NCBI RefSeq assembly: GCF_021556435.1
Contig: NZ_JAKGCU010000003.1
Location: 1-64,000, forward strand
DNA length: 64,000 nt
Direction of reading: 5' to 3'
Source: Gordonia tangerina
GTDB lineage: Bacteria; Actinomycetota; Actinomycetes; Mycobacteriales; Mycobacteriaceae
Part shown: in pieces, positions 36,888 through 45,608 of the stretch
Position numbering within the stretch: position 1 is the stretch's first letter
Layout: every line of letters begins with the position of its first letter
Program-made: the position numbers and the translations under genes
Notes under the pieces: generated by a model
The model's database searches: none
What the model saw: only the letters and a program-made list of their open reading frames with translations
Told to the model about the DNA's origin: nothing

Positions 36888-38804
36888 GTGAGTCGTTGGC
36901 AGGCGGGAGCGGGCCGCGTGAGACAGTCGGTTTCCGGTGGACGCAGGGTCCGGCTGCTGGCACTACTCGGCGCTCTCGCGCTGCTGGCGACGGCGTGTAT
37001 GTCCAACCCGCCGCCGCCGGTGCGAGAAACCGCTCCACCGCCCACTCCGACCGAGTACCCGACCGAGAAGACGGTCTATGTCGCGACCGATTCGGTCGGT
37101 GGCGGCTTCAACCCGCACATCGGTGCCGATCAGGGCACTGTCACCACCGCGGTCGCGGCGATGACCCTGCCGAGCGCATTCCGGCCGGTCGCAACGCCGG
37201 AGGGAGTGGTGTGGCAACGCCAGGAGGCGTTGATCACCTCGGCCGAGGTCACCTCACGTGACCCGTTCACCGTGACCTATCAGATCCACACCGATGCCCA
37301 GTGGTCGGACGGGCTGCCGGTCACCGGTGACGATTTCTCGTATCTCTGGCAACAGATGTCGCGCCAGCCCAATGTGGTGGCGCCCGCGGGATACCGGCTC
37401 ATCGACTCCGTGCAGTCGCGCGCAGGCGGTAAAGAGGTGCAGGTGACCTTCGCCCAGCCCTATCCGGGGTGGCGGCAATTGTTCACCGATCTGCTGCCCA
37501 GTCACGTGTTGCGGGGTGCTCCGGCCGGTTTCCAGACCGGTATGGACAGCGGGAAACCGGTGTCGGCGGGCCCGTTTGCGATCGTCTCCATCGACCAGAC
37601 CCGCGACGAGGTGCGGTTGGCTCGCAACGACCGATACTGGATGGAACCGCCCAGTCTCGATCAGGTGGTGCTGCGACGTGCCGGCACCGCATCGCAGATG
37701 GTCGAGTCGGTGCGGACGGGCGACTCGGCGATCGCCGCGGTGCGGACCAGCCCGGCGACCACCGCCGAACTGTCGGCCGTTCCCGGTCTGATGACCCGCC
37801 GCAGCCCCACGTCGCGGGCTCTGTCGATCAGCGTCAACGCCCGCACCTCGACGATGCGTGCACTACCGATACGGCGTGCCGTGCTGGGAATGATCGACCC
37901 GGATCTGGTGACCCTGGCCGGTGCCGGGGACGACATCGTCACGCCGTTCGCCAACACCGTTTTCGCACCCACCGATCCCGGATACTTCCCGGTGGATCGT
38001 GTCCGGCCGACGGCCGATGAGATCGCCGGTCTGCTCGCCGACGAGGGTTACCAACGGGCAGCGCCCGACGAGGAGACCACTAATCCTTCCGGTGCTCCGT
38101 CGGCCTCGATGGGTGCGTCGAGCGCGCCCGCATCGCCCGCCGAGTCGGGTTCCGACGGCCCCAGCGCGTCCGACGGTGGCACCGAGGTGGAGCCGCTACC
38201 GGCCGGAATCGCCCCATACCGCAAGGACGGCGACGACCTGGTGATCCGGGTGGGCGCCATCAGCGGGGATCCACGATCCACCTCGGCGGCGGCCAACATC
38301 GTCGACCAGTTGCGCGGCCAAGGCGTCCGGGCAACGGTGCTCGCGCTGCCCAACAGTGAGCTCTACGGTGTCGCGCTGACCAACGCGCGTGTCGATCTCG
38401 TGGTGGGCTGGCAGGGCCTCGGCGTGCCGGCCGCGGCATCGCTGGCCTCCCAGGTCGACTGCGATCAACCCAAGCCGGGGACCGCGCCGTCACTGTCGAC
38501 GCCGCCTACACCGGCCAGTGTGTCGCCGGGTCGCGAGGGCGCGGCCGACGACAGCTATGCGAGTAATGTCTCCGGGATCTGCGATCCGCAGCTCATCGGT
38601 CTGGCCCGCGAAGCGCTGTCCGCGCCGAACCCGATCCCACTGCTCACCGAGGCCGAGCCGTTGCTCGCCGCACAGTCGGTTTATGTGCCGCTGTATCAGG
38701 ACAGCATGTTCGTCGGCCTCACCGACCAGGTCGTCGGGGTTCCGCTGTCCGGACCGATCCAGGTCGCCATCTTCGGCGACACGGTCGCCTGGGAGCAACG
38801 ATGA
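36888..38804 (+). CDS. lpqW: LpqW-like lipoprotein, SBP_bac_5 family
   Basis: 638 residues from GTG 36888 (GTG 36873 and 36918 also in frame). Lipobox LATAC with Cys37. The body matches family 5 peptide-binding proteins (TEKTVYVATDSVGGGFNPHIGADQGT, AQWSDGLPVTGDDFSYLWQQM). A Pro/Ser-rich, low-complexity linker at about residues 398-440 interrupts it. LpqW (Rv1166) in mycobacteria is known to influence the balance between PIM and lipomannan/lipoarabinomannan, not peptide import. The typA-lpqW-mshB order is the same here. Its stop overlaps mshB as ATGA. Confidence 0.85.
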   Translation: MSRWQAGAGRVRQSVSGGRRVRLLALLGALALLATACMSNPPPPVRETAPPPTPTEYPTEKTVYVATDSVGGGFNPHIGADQGTVTTAVAAMTLPSAFRPVATPEGVVWQRQEALITSAEVTSRDPFTVTYQIHTDAQWSDGLPVTGDDFSYLWQQMSRQPNVVAPAGYRLIDSVQSRAGGKEVQVTFAQPYPGWRQLFTDLLPSHVLRGAPAGFQTGMDSGKPVSAGPFAIVSIDQTRDEVRLARNDRYWMEPPSLDQVVLRRAGTASQMVESVRTGDSAIAAVRTSPATTAELSAVPGLMTRRSPTSRALSISVNARTSTMRALPIRRAVLGMIDPDLVTLAGAGDDIVTPFANTVFAPTDPGYFPVDRVRPTADEIAGLLADEGYQRAAPDEETTNPSGAPSASMGASSAPASPAESGSDGPSASDGGTEVEPLPAGIAPYRKDGDDLVIRVGAISGDPRSTSAAANIVDQLRGQGVRATVLALPNSELYGVALTNARVDLVVGWQGLGVPAAASLASQVDCDQPKPGTAPSLSTPPTPASVSPGREGAADDSYASNVSGICDPQLIGLAREALSAPNPIPLLTEAEPLLAAQSVYVPLYQDSMFVGLTDQVVGVPLSGPIQVAIFGDTVAWEQR

Positions 38805-39697
38805 CCACCGACACCTCGCGGCGTTTGCTGCTGCTGCACGCGCATCCCGACGACGAGACGATCATGACCGGCGGCACCATCGCCCGTTACCTCGCCGAGG
38901 GCGTCGACGTGCGCGTGCTGACCTTCACCCTCGGTGAAGAGGGCGAGGTCATCGGCGACGAATGGGCGCAGCTGGCCGCCGACGGTGGAGCCGATCAACT
39001 GGGCGGATACCGAATTGCGGAACTGAGCAGCGCGCTGGCCGCGCTGAGTCCGGCTGGGCGACCGGCGCTGCGGCCGAGATTTCTCGGCGGAGCGGGGCAT
39101 TGGCGGGACTCCGGCATGGACGGCGCACCGTCTGCGCAGCATCCGCGCGCGTTGGTCCGGGCCGGGTTCGACGATCTCGTCGACACCCTCGTCGACGAGA
39201 TCGTGTCGTTTGCACCGCAGGTCGTCGTCACCTACGACAACGCGGGCACCTACGGCCACCCCGACCACAAACTGGTCCACGCGTCGACCGTGGCGGCCCT
39301 GCCACGGGTGCATGCTCGGATGGCCGGCGGGTCGCTGCCCGAGCCGGTGAAGGTCTACGAGTCGATCACCGAACGCTCCGCGCTGCGTTCCGGGTTGTCG
39401 GCGGCGGCAGGCCGGGTGCCGAACGGCTGGCGACTACCGGCAGCCGACGAGTTGCCCAGCCACCCCGACCACACCATCACCACCGAGATCGACGTCGGCG
39501 ACGTCGTCGATCGCAAGGTTGCCGGATTGCGCGCACATGCGACTCAGGTGACCGTGGCGCCGTCCGGATCCGAATACGCGCTGTCCAACAACATCTTGCA
39601 GCCCGTCTTCGACCGGGAGCACTTCGTGCTGATCTCCGCGCGCCACCGGCCCGAGCCGGGGCGACGGGAGACCGACCTGTTCGCCGGGATCGACTGA
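38801..39697 (+). CDS. mshB: Mycothiol biosynthesis deacetylase MshB
   Basis: 298 residues, ATG 38801. LmbE-like zinc deacetylase: metal-binding AHPDDE (14-19) and HPDH (153-156). Family tail LSNNILQPVFDREHFVLI is present. It removes acetate from GlcNAc-inositol to give GlcN-inositol, the step before cysteine ligation in mycothiol synthesis; some mycothiol-conjugate amidase activity is known for the family. Coupled to lpqW upstream and, by a 3-base overlap, to a small membrane protein downstream. Matches Rv1170 by order and sequence. Confidence 0.94.
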   Translation: MTTDTSRRLLLLHAHPDDETIMTGGTIARYLAEGVDVRVLTFTLGEEGEVIGDEWAQLAADGGADQLGGYRIAELSSALAALSPAGRPALRPRFLGGAGHWRDSGMDGAPSAQHPRALVRAGFDDLVDTLVDEIVSFAPQVVVTYDNAGTYGHPDHKLVHASTVAALPRVHARMAGGSLPEPVKVYESITERSALRSGLSAAAGRVPNGWRLPAADELPSHPDHTITTEIDVGDVVDRKVAGLRAHATQVTVAPSGSEYALSNNILQPVFDREHFVLISARHRPEPGRRETDLFAGID

Positions 39698-40071
39698 TGC
39701 GTCCCGTCGACCGCGCATTGCTGGCCTTGCTGGTGGTGAACGGCTTCGTCGTCGGTGTGTTGTCGGTGGCGTTCGTCTACCTGCGTTTCGGCGGCATCGC
39801 GATCCCGGTGGCGGCGGTGCTCGCCGGGATCGTCAACGCGGTGTTGCTCTGGCTGGCTGCGGCCATCACCGACGGACCGTTGCGTTTCCTCCCGCTGCTG
39901 GCCTGGTTGCTGGTGCTGGTCGCCGGCGCGCTGCCCGGCCCGGGCGGCGATCTCGTGCTGGTGCCGGACGGAACGTTGGTGCTGCCCACCCTCGGTCTGC
40001 TCGCCATTGGCGCAGGCGTGCCCTTTCTGCTTGCCTGGACCCGGCGGTTGCCCGATCCCGACGACCGCTGA
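39697..40071 (+). CDS. Small membrane protein (Rv1171-like)
   Basis: 124 residues, ATG 39697 overlapping the mshB TGA. Four hydrophobic segments: LLALLVVNGFVVGVLSVAFVYL, IPVAAVLAGIVNAVLLWLAAA, FLPLLAWLLVLVAGALPG, and LPTLGLLAIGAGVPFLLAW. This is the four-helix protein that sits between mshB and the F420 gene fbiC in mycobacteria. Function unknown. A 66-bp gap follows before the CofH-like gene. Confidence 0.8.
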   Translation: MRPVDRALLALLVVNGFVVGVLSVAFVYLRFGGIAIPVAAVLAGIVNAVLLWLAAAITDGPLRFLPLLAWLLVLVAGALPGPGGDLVLVPDGTLVLPTLGLLAIGAGVPFLLAWTRRLPDPDDR

Positions 40072-40137
40072 GCAGCGCCGGTCCCGGGCCCGTCGGGGCG
40101 TCGAGGCCGGTTCGCCGGGTGCGGTTAGAGTGAGGGA

Positions 40138-41259
40138 ATGGTCCTGCGGGAGTGGGCTCGGGACGCGCACGCCACTGTGCAGGCCGTCCGGGCAGCTGTG
40201 CGTCACGTCGCCGACGATCCGTCGTCGCTCGGCGACGACGAGTGGCTGGCGTTGCTCGGTGCCTCCGGCGCCGAACTCGACGAGCTCTGCGCGCTGGCCG
40301 ACGACGCCCGCCGGACGATCACCGGAGACGAGCTCACCTTCGTCGTCAACCGCAACCTCGACACCTCGGTCGTCGGCTCGGGTCGGCCCGACGTTCCCGA
40401 TGTCAGCGATCTGGTCGTCGAGGCATGGGAATTGGGTGCCACCGAGATCTGCCTGCAGGGACCGCTGTCCGTCGACGCTCCCACCGACGGGTACCTGCGC
40501 CTGGTCGACACCATTCACGCGGCGGCCCCGCAAATGCATCTGCACGCCTTCCGCCCGCCCGAGGTGCGCGACGCCGCCACTCGGATGGGGGTGTCGGTGA
40601 CCGAGCTCCTGCGCCGTGCACACGCGGCCGGACTCGGCTCCGTGCCCGGCACGGCCGCCCAGATTCTCGACGACGACGTCCGTGCGCATCTTGCCGGTGG
40701 CGCCGCCCCACCTGTGGCCGAGTGGGTGTCGACCATCGAGGCGGCCCACCAGGTGGGAATGTTCTCGACGGCGACGATGCTGTATGGACACGTGGAGACC
40801 CCGCAGCATCAGCTCGACCATCTGCGTGCGCTGTGCGAGATGCAACGCCGCACGCGAGGGTTCAGTGAGCTCATCTTGATGCCACTGCTGCCCGAGAACG
40901 CCCCACCGCATCTGCGGGAGGTGGCCACCACGCCGGTCACCCGGCGCGAGACCCGAGCCGTGCATGCGGTGGCCCGGCTGCTCACCCTGGGCACCTTCGA
41001 CCACATTCAGGTCGCCTGGACCAAACACGACGCCGACACCACCGAGGCGTTGCTGGGCGGCGGAGCCGACGACATCGGGGGCCTGCTCATCGACGGCGAC
41101 CTGATGCCGGACGCCGGCCAGGAGGCCGGACGGGTACTGGGCGTCGACGCGATCGCCGACCTCGGCGCACGGCTGGGACGCAATCCTCGCCAGCGAACCA
41201 CCGGCTATGCGGATCCGCCGGCGCAGCGATTGACACCGATACCCCAGGTTCGTCGGTGA
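40138..41259 (+). CDS. CofH-like protein without the radical-SAM cluster motif
   Basis: 373 residues in an intact frame. It aligns along its length with CofH, the tyrosine-lyase half of FO synthase: GDELTFVVNRN (63-73), ATEICLQG (101-108), MHLHAFRPPE, GLGSVPGTAAQILDDDVR, TMLYGHVETPQHQLDHL, ARLLTLGTFDHIQVAWTKHD and LLGGGADDIGGLL. But the segment that should hold CxxxCxxC after NRN is replaced by LDTSVVGSGRPDVPDVS; the only cysteines (51, 105, and one in LCEMQ) are elsewhere. It cannot bind the 4Fe-4S cluster needed to cut S-adenosylmethionine in the known way. It is coupled by 4 bp to a flavoprotein gene and then to cofG. Confidence 0.85.
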   Translation: MVLREWARDAHATVQAVRAAVRHVADDPSSLGDDEWLALLGASGAELDELCALADDARRTITGDELTFVVNRNLDTSVVGSGRPDVPDVSDLVVEAWELGATEICLQGPLSVDAPTDGYLRLVDTIHAAAPQMHLHAFRPPEVRDAATRMGVSVTELLRRAHAAGLGSVPGTAAQILDDDVRAHLAGGAAPPVAEWVSTIEAAHQVGMFSTATMLYGHVETPQHQLDHLRALCEMQRRTRGFSELILMPLLPENAPPHLREVATTPVTRRETRAVHAVARLLTLGTFDHIQVAWTKHDADTTEALLGGGADDIGGLLIDGDLMPDAGQEAGRVLGVDAIADLGARLGRNPRQRTTGYADPPAQRLTPIPQVRR

Positions 41260-42761
41260 GCAGGACGTCTACTGCCGAGCCGCTGGTGATCGACGTGGCC
41301 ATCGTCGGTGCCGGATTCGCCGGCATCGGCATGGCCACGCAATTGGCGCGGCGCGGACGAGACTCGTTCGTCGTCCTCGAACGGGCCGGTGGCGTGGGCG
41401 GCACCTGGCGGGACAACACCTATCCCGGCATCGCCTGCGACATCCCGGCACATCTGTACTCCTTCTCCTTCCGGCCTCCGTGGGACTGGGCGACGCTGTA
41501 TCCGCAGGGTGCCGAGATCCGCCGCTATCTCGAACAGACGGTTGTCGACGAGGGGCTGACACCGCACATCCGGCTCGGCTGTGAACTCCGCGATGCGCGA
41601 TGGTCGGACGCCGAATCTCGTTGGGAGATCGAGACCAGCGCGGGTGCCGTGTGCGCGCGGGTGTTGGTGATGGCCGTCGGGCGACTGTCTGAACCGCACA
41701 TACCCGACATCGACGGACTCGAATCCTTTACCGGCACAGTCGTTCACACAGCGCAATGGCGTGACGACCTGCTCGCCGGAGGCGAGCGGATCGGGGTCGT
41801 GGGTACCGGTGCCTCCGCGGTTCAGGTGATTCCGCACCTCGCTGCGGACGCCGAGGAGCTCGTCGTGTTCTCCCGCACACCACCGTATGTCGTGCCGCGT
41901 GACGATCGCCGGTTCACCGTCGAGGAACGAGCCGAACTCGCGGTGCCTGAACGTGCGCAGGCAGTCCGGCAGGACATGCTCGCCGACGCCGACCGGGCCT
42001 TCCGGCAGCGCCTGGGGTTGCGGCCCGACATCGATGCCATCCGCGAGCGCGCCTCGAGTCATCTCCGCCGGCAGGTCGCCGCCCCGGGCCTGCGCGCGGC
42101 GCTGACCCCGGACTACGAGATCGGCTGCAAACGCATCCTGCTCAGCGATGATTTCTACCCGGCGCTGCAACGGCCGAATGTGGTGTTCGAACCGAGCGCG
42201 CTCGACTCGGTCGTCGAGTGCAAGGCGCGCGCGGTCAGTGGACAGACCTACGACCTCGATGTGCTGGTGATGGCGACCGGTTTCGAGGCCACCCGGCTAC
42301 CTGCCGCGGTACGGGTGCGGGGCCGCCACGGGGAGGTCCTGGACGACCACTGGTCGGCGGGCATGGTGTCATTCGCCTCCACGGCGGTCCACGGTTTCCC
42401 GAACATGTTCGTCCTCGACGGTCCGAATGCTGCCCTGGGACACAATTCGGCCATCTACATGATCGAGACGCAGTTGGATTATGTGGTGGGCGCTCTGGAT
42501 CACATGGCGCGCAACGCCATCGACGCCATCGAGGTGACCGCGGCGGCCGAAGAGGCCTACACCCGGGAGATCGACGAGCGCAGCGCCTCGACGGTGTGGT
42601 TGACCGGATGCAACAGTTGGTACGTGGATCCCAGAAGCGGTCGGCTGACCCTGTTGTGGCCCGGCACCGCGGTGTCGTTCCGCGAACGCAACGGCACCTT
42701 CGATCCGACGCCCTATGAGATCGGATCCCGACCCGTCGACGAAGGAGGTCGATACCCGTGA
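41256..42761 (+). CDS. Flavin-containing monooxygenase, Baeyer-Villiger type
   Basis: 501 residues from GTG 41256 (GTGA overlap with the CofH-like gene). FAD-binding [14 protein letters not shown] (14-27), [25 protein letters not shown] typical of this class, fingerprint [11 protein letters not shown] (158-168; FxGxxxHxxxW with Arg following instead of Pro), second Rossmann [10 protein letters not shown] (181-190). These enzymes insert one oxygen into ketones or oxidise heteroatoms using NADPH. Lying between two F420 genes and overlapping both, it may act on an F420-linked metabolite; this is inference. Its neighbour cofG overlaps its stop. Confidence 0.88.
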   Translation: MSRTSTAEPLVIDVAIVGAGFAGIGMATQLARRGRDSFVVLERAGGVGGTWRDNTYPGIACDIPAHLYSFSFRPPWDWATLYPQGAEIRRYLEQTVVDEGLTPHIRLGCELRDARWSDAESRWEIETSAGAVCARVLVMAVGRLSEPHIPDIDGLESFTGTVVHTAQWRDDLLAGGERIGVVGTGASAVQVIPHLAADAEELVVFSRTPPYVVPRDDRRFTVEERAELAVPERAQAVRQDMLADADRAFRQRLGLRPDIDAIRERASSHLRRQVAAPGLRAALTPDYEIGCKRILLSDDFYPALQRPNVVFEPSALDSVVECKARAVSGQTYDLDVLVMATGFEATRLPAAVRVRGRHGEVLDDHWSAGMVSFASTAVHGFPNMFVLDGPNAALGHNSAIYMIETQLDYVVGALDHMARNAIDAIEVTAAAEEAYTREIDERSASTVWLTGCNSWYVDPRSGRLTLLWPGTAVSFRERNGTFDPTPYEIGSRPVDEGGRYP

Positions 42762-44002
42762 CAGACGAGACGATCGCCGATGCACTCGACGCCGCCCGTT
42801 GCGGCGCCGACCTCGATGAGACTCAGGCCGCCGCGTTGCTCGCCTGCTCCGGTGACGACTTGATCGCACTGCAGGAGATCGCCTCGCGGCTGCGTGACGA
42901 CGGCCTCGCCGGGGCCGGACGCGACCGGCAAATCACCTATTCCCGAAAGGTGTTCGTCCCTCTCACCCGGCTGTGTCGGGATCGATGCCACTATTGCACC
43001 TTCGTCACCGTCCCCGGCAAACTCGCCCGCGCCGGGCAGGGCATGTACCTCGAGATCGACGAGGTACTCGAGATCGCCCGCAACGGTGCCGCGCTCGGGT
43101 GCAAGGAAGCACTGTTCACCCTCGGTGACCGCCCGGAGGATCGCTGGTCGCAGGCGGGTGAGTGGCTCGCCGCGCGGGGGCATGACTCCACCCTCGACTA
43201 TGTCCGGGCGGCAGCGGTTGCCGTATTGCAGGAGACGGGTCTGCTCCCGCACCTGAACCCGGGGGTGATGAGTGCGGCCGAGATGCGGGCGCTGCGCCCG
43301 GTCGCGCCGTCGATGGGCATGATGCTCGAGACCACCTCGCGTCGGCTGTTCACCGAGAAGGGGCAGCCGCACTACGGCAGTCCGGACAAGGATCCGCGCG
43401 TGCGGCTGCAGGTACTGCACGACGCAGGGGCCGAACGCGTCCCGTTCACCACCGGCATCCTGGTCGGGATCGGGGAAACCCTCTCCGAGCGCGCCGAATC
43501 CATCATCGCGATCCGCGACATCCACCGGGCGCACGGACACATCCAGGAGGTCATCGTGCAGAACTTCCGCGCGAAGCCGGATACGGCGATGCGCGGCACC
43601 CCGGATGCCGAGATGACCGAATTCCTGGCGGCGGTGGCCGTGGCCCGTGTGGTGCTCGGACCGCAGATGCGAGTGCAGGCGCCGCCGAATCTGGTGTCGG
43701 CGCGGGAGTGTGCGGCGCTGATCGCCTCCGGTGTCGACGACTGGGGTGGCGTATCACCGCTGACGCCCGATCACGTCAACCCCGAACGCCCCTGGCCCAA
43801 CCTGGACGCGCTCGCGGAGATCACCGCGGAGTCGGGCTACATACTCAGCGAACGCATCACCGCGCAGCCGCCGTACGTGCTCGCCGGTTCGGAGTGGATC
43901 GATCCGGGTCTGGCCGGGCACGTCGCCGCCATCGCCGACCCGTCGACGGGTCTGGCGGCCGACGTCCACCCGCAGGGCCGTCCCTGGCCGGCCGTCGCCT
44001 GA
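42758..44002 (+). CDS. cofG: 7,8-didemethyl-8-hydroxy-5-deazariboflavin synthase subunit CofG
   Basis: 414 residues from GTG 42758 with GAAGGAGG upstream. Radical-SAM motif [10 protein letters not shown]: Cys73, Cys77, Cys80. Then GYCTF-like [76 protein letters not shown], ending [10 protein letters not shown]. It matches the N-terminal half of mycobacterial FbiC; here it is a separate protein, not fused to CofH. With CofH it makes FO, the chromophore of coenzyme F420. A small hairpin terminator follows. Confidence 0.94.
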   Translation: MTDETIADALDAARCGADLDETQAAALLACSGDDLIALQEIASRLRDDGLAGAGRDRQITYSRKVFVPLTRLCRDRCHYCTFVTVPGKLARAGQGMYLEIDEVLEIARNGAALGCKEALFTLGDRPEDRWSQAGEWLAARGHDSTLDYVRAAAVAVLQETGLLPHLNPGVMSAAEMRALRPVAPSMGMMLETTSRRLFTEKGQPHYGSPDKDPRVRLQVLHDAGAERVPFTTGILVGIGETLSERAESIIAIRDIHRAHGHIQEVIVQNFRAKPDTAMRGTPDAEMTEFLAAVAVARVVLGPQMRVQAPPNLVSARECAALIASGVDDWGGVSPLTPDHVNPERPWPNLDALAEITAESGYILSERITAQPPYVLAGSEWIDPGLAGHVAAIADPSTGLAADVHPQGRPWPAVA

Positions 44003-44003
44003 T

Positions 44004-44021
44004 CTCGGCCCTCCCGCCGAG
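44004..44021. terminator. Short hairpin after cofG
   Basis: CTCGGC-CCTCCC-GCCGAG, a 6-bp perfect stem starting 2 bases after the cofG stop, between convergent cofG and rhodanese genes. Short, so the assignment is tentative. Confidence 0.4.
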
Positions 44022-44054
44022 AAGAACCCGGCATCTCGCCGAGGAGGAGCGGGC

Positions 44055-44432
44055 TCAGTCGCCGTCGAGTGCGCGCAGCGCCTGATGACCACCGATGACA
44101 TCGGTGGCCCGGTGCAAGCCGAGCTGCTGCAGCGATGCCGCGGCGAGGCTGGAGGTGTAGCCCTGCGAGCACAGGATGATCCAGCGCACGTCGTGATCGA
44201 CCGCTTCGGGTAGGCGCGCGTCACTGGCCGGATCGCAGCGCCATTCCAGAACGTTGCGTTCGACGACGAGTGCGCCGTCGGCTTCACCTTCCGCGGCTCG
44301 TTGGCCGGCCGGGCGGATGTCGACCAGGACCGCGCCTGCCGCCACCTCCGCCGCGACATCGGCCGCCTCGATGCGGTGCAGGCCGCGACGCGCCGCGGCG
44401 AGCAGATCGTCGATGGTGGGCACGTCGATCAC
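44055..44432 (-). CDS. Rhodanese-like sulfurtransferase
   Basis: 125 residues, ATG 44432 overlapping the cysteine dioxygenase stop (ATGA). One rhodanese domain: VLVDIRPAGQRAAEGEADGALVVERNVLEWRC and active-site loop WIILCSQGYTSSLAAASL, with Cys at the catalytic position followed by the six-residue anion-binding loop. Transfers sulfane sulfur from a donor to a thiol acceptor. Coupling with cysteine dioxygenase suggests cysteine-derived sulfur handling. Confidence 0.9.
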   Translation of the reverse strand: MIDVPTIDDLLAAARRGLHRIEAADVAAEVAAGAVLVDIRPAGQRAAEGEADGALVVERNVLEWRCDPASDARLPEAVDHDVRWIILCSQGYTSSLAAASLQQLGLHRATDVIGGHQALRALDGD

Positions 44433-44980
44433 TCCGGTTGGTCGGTCAGCTCGGTCCGGGTCCGGCGTAATCGGCCCGGCTCGAGGACATCGTAGAAGGA
44501 CATCGCCGTCAGCGGTGGGGAGTAGGCGTGCACACTCAGCGTCGGTTCGGTGGCCCCGGCGGTGCCGGCCGTCTGGCCGGGGTCATGGCGCTGCACATCG
44601 TGGACCCACCCCAGGGGGAACGATGCCTGATCGCCCGCGGCGAGCACCCGCACGGCGAGGTCCTGGCCGGTCCATCGGTACTCCCGCAGCGCCCCGGACA
44701 ACACCGTCAGGGCGCCGATCGACCCCGCGTGGTCGTGCAGTTCGGTGGCACGGTCCGGGGTCCAGCTGATCAACCACAGGTCGAGCTCGTCGGTGGTCTC
44801 CAACCGTGCCGCCCAGCGCTCGATGGCGTCCCACTGTGGCGGGAGGAGGTGGTCGTAGACCCCGTCGAGGACGTCGGCCACACCCTGATCGGTGATCCGG
44901 CGCAGGTCTGCGGGCCGCAGCCGCGTCGGCAGCGTGGTGGTTCGGGTGCGCACTGGGTCGGCATGTGTGATCACGTGCAC
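44429..44980 (-). CDS. Cysteine dioxygenase (cupin family)
   Basis: 183 residues, ATG 44980. Cupin iron ligands: TELHDHAGSIGALTVLSG (H-x-H) and the third His in SFPLGWVHDVQR. The final motif TLSVHAYSPPLTAMSFYD is characteristic of bacterial cysteine dioxygenases. Oxidises L-cysteine to cysteine sulfinate with O2 in the cytosol. It is the first gene of a two-gene unit with the rhodanese and is divergent from the ferredoxin gene across about 290 bp, which otherwise holds no gene. Confidence 0.88.
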   Translation of the reverse strand: MHVITHADPVRTRTTTLPTRLRPADLRRITDQGVADVLDGVYDHLLPPQWDAIERWAARLETTDELDLWLISWTPDRATELHDHAGSIGALTVLSGALREYRWTGQDLAVRVLAAGDQASFPLGWVHDVQRHDPGQTAGTAGATEPTLSVHAYSPPLTAMSFYDVLEPGRLRRTRTELTDQPE

Positions 44981-45272
44981 CAGAGTCGCGTCGGCGGGCC
45001 ACGGCGTCGAGGATTGGACGCGCGCAGATCACAACGACGACAGAGTATGTGATCCGCATTACGTCTGAGCTCGTGGAACGGGGGCGGGTGTCGAACAGGG
45101 GGACGCCCGCCCGATACTCTTGGACACGGACTCATGTGTATGTGGCCCGTTCGTTCGGGGTCGCCGCGCGGTCCGTGATCCGGTGCGTTCAGCCCACGCA
45201 CCGACCCCGGCGACGACACCGCGACCGCGATCGTTGCCGGGCCGCGAGTGTTTTGCAGCGAAGGAGAGTGTG

Positions 45273-45599
45273 GTGACCTACATCATCGCGGAGCCTTGTG
45301 TCGATGTCTTGGACAAGGCCTGCGTCGAGGAATGCCCGGTGGACTGCATCTACGAAGGTGGCCGGATGCTCTACATCCAGCCCGACGAGTGTGTCGACTG
45401 CGGTGCCTGCGAGCCGGTGTGCCCGGTCGAGGCGATCTTCTACGAGGATGATGTGCCCGACGAGTGGGAGCCCTACGTCAGCGCCAATGCCGACTTCTTC
45501 GACGACCTGGGATCACCGGGCGGTGCGAGCAAGGTCGGCAAGACCGAGGCGGACCCGGCGTTCATCAAGGGTCTACCGCCGATGAACGAAGAGGAATGA
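45273..45599 (+). CDS. fdxC: 7Fe ferredoxin (FdxC-like)
   Basis: 108 residues from GTG 45273 (GTG 45270 possible) with AAGGAG upstream. Cysteine pattern C9-x7-C17-x3-C21-x3-C25 then C40-x2-C43-x2-C46-x3-C50 fits a [3Fe-4S][4Fe-4S] ferredoxin (TYIIAEPCVDVLDKACVEECPVDCIYEGG, YIQPDECVDCGACEPVCPVEAI). Carries electrons for P450s and other oxidoreductases. The C-terminal extension (VPDEWEPYVSANADFFDDLGSPGGASKVGK) is typical of the actinobacterial form. Followed at once by dapC, as Rv1177-Rv1178 in mycobacteria. Confidence 0.93.
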   Translation: MTYIIAEPCVDVLDKACVEECPVDCIYEGGRMLYIQPDECVDCGACEPVCPVEAIFYEDDVPDEWEPYVSANADFFDDLGSPGGASKVGKTEADPAFIKGLPPMNEEE

Positions 45600-45608
45600 A
45601 CTGACGCC

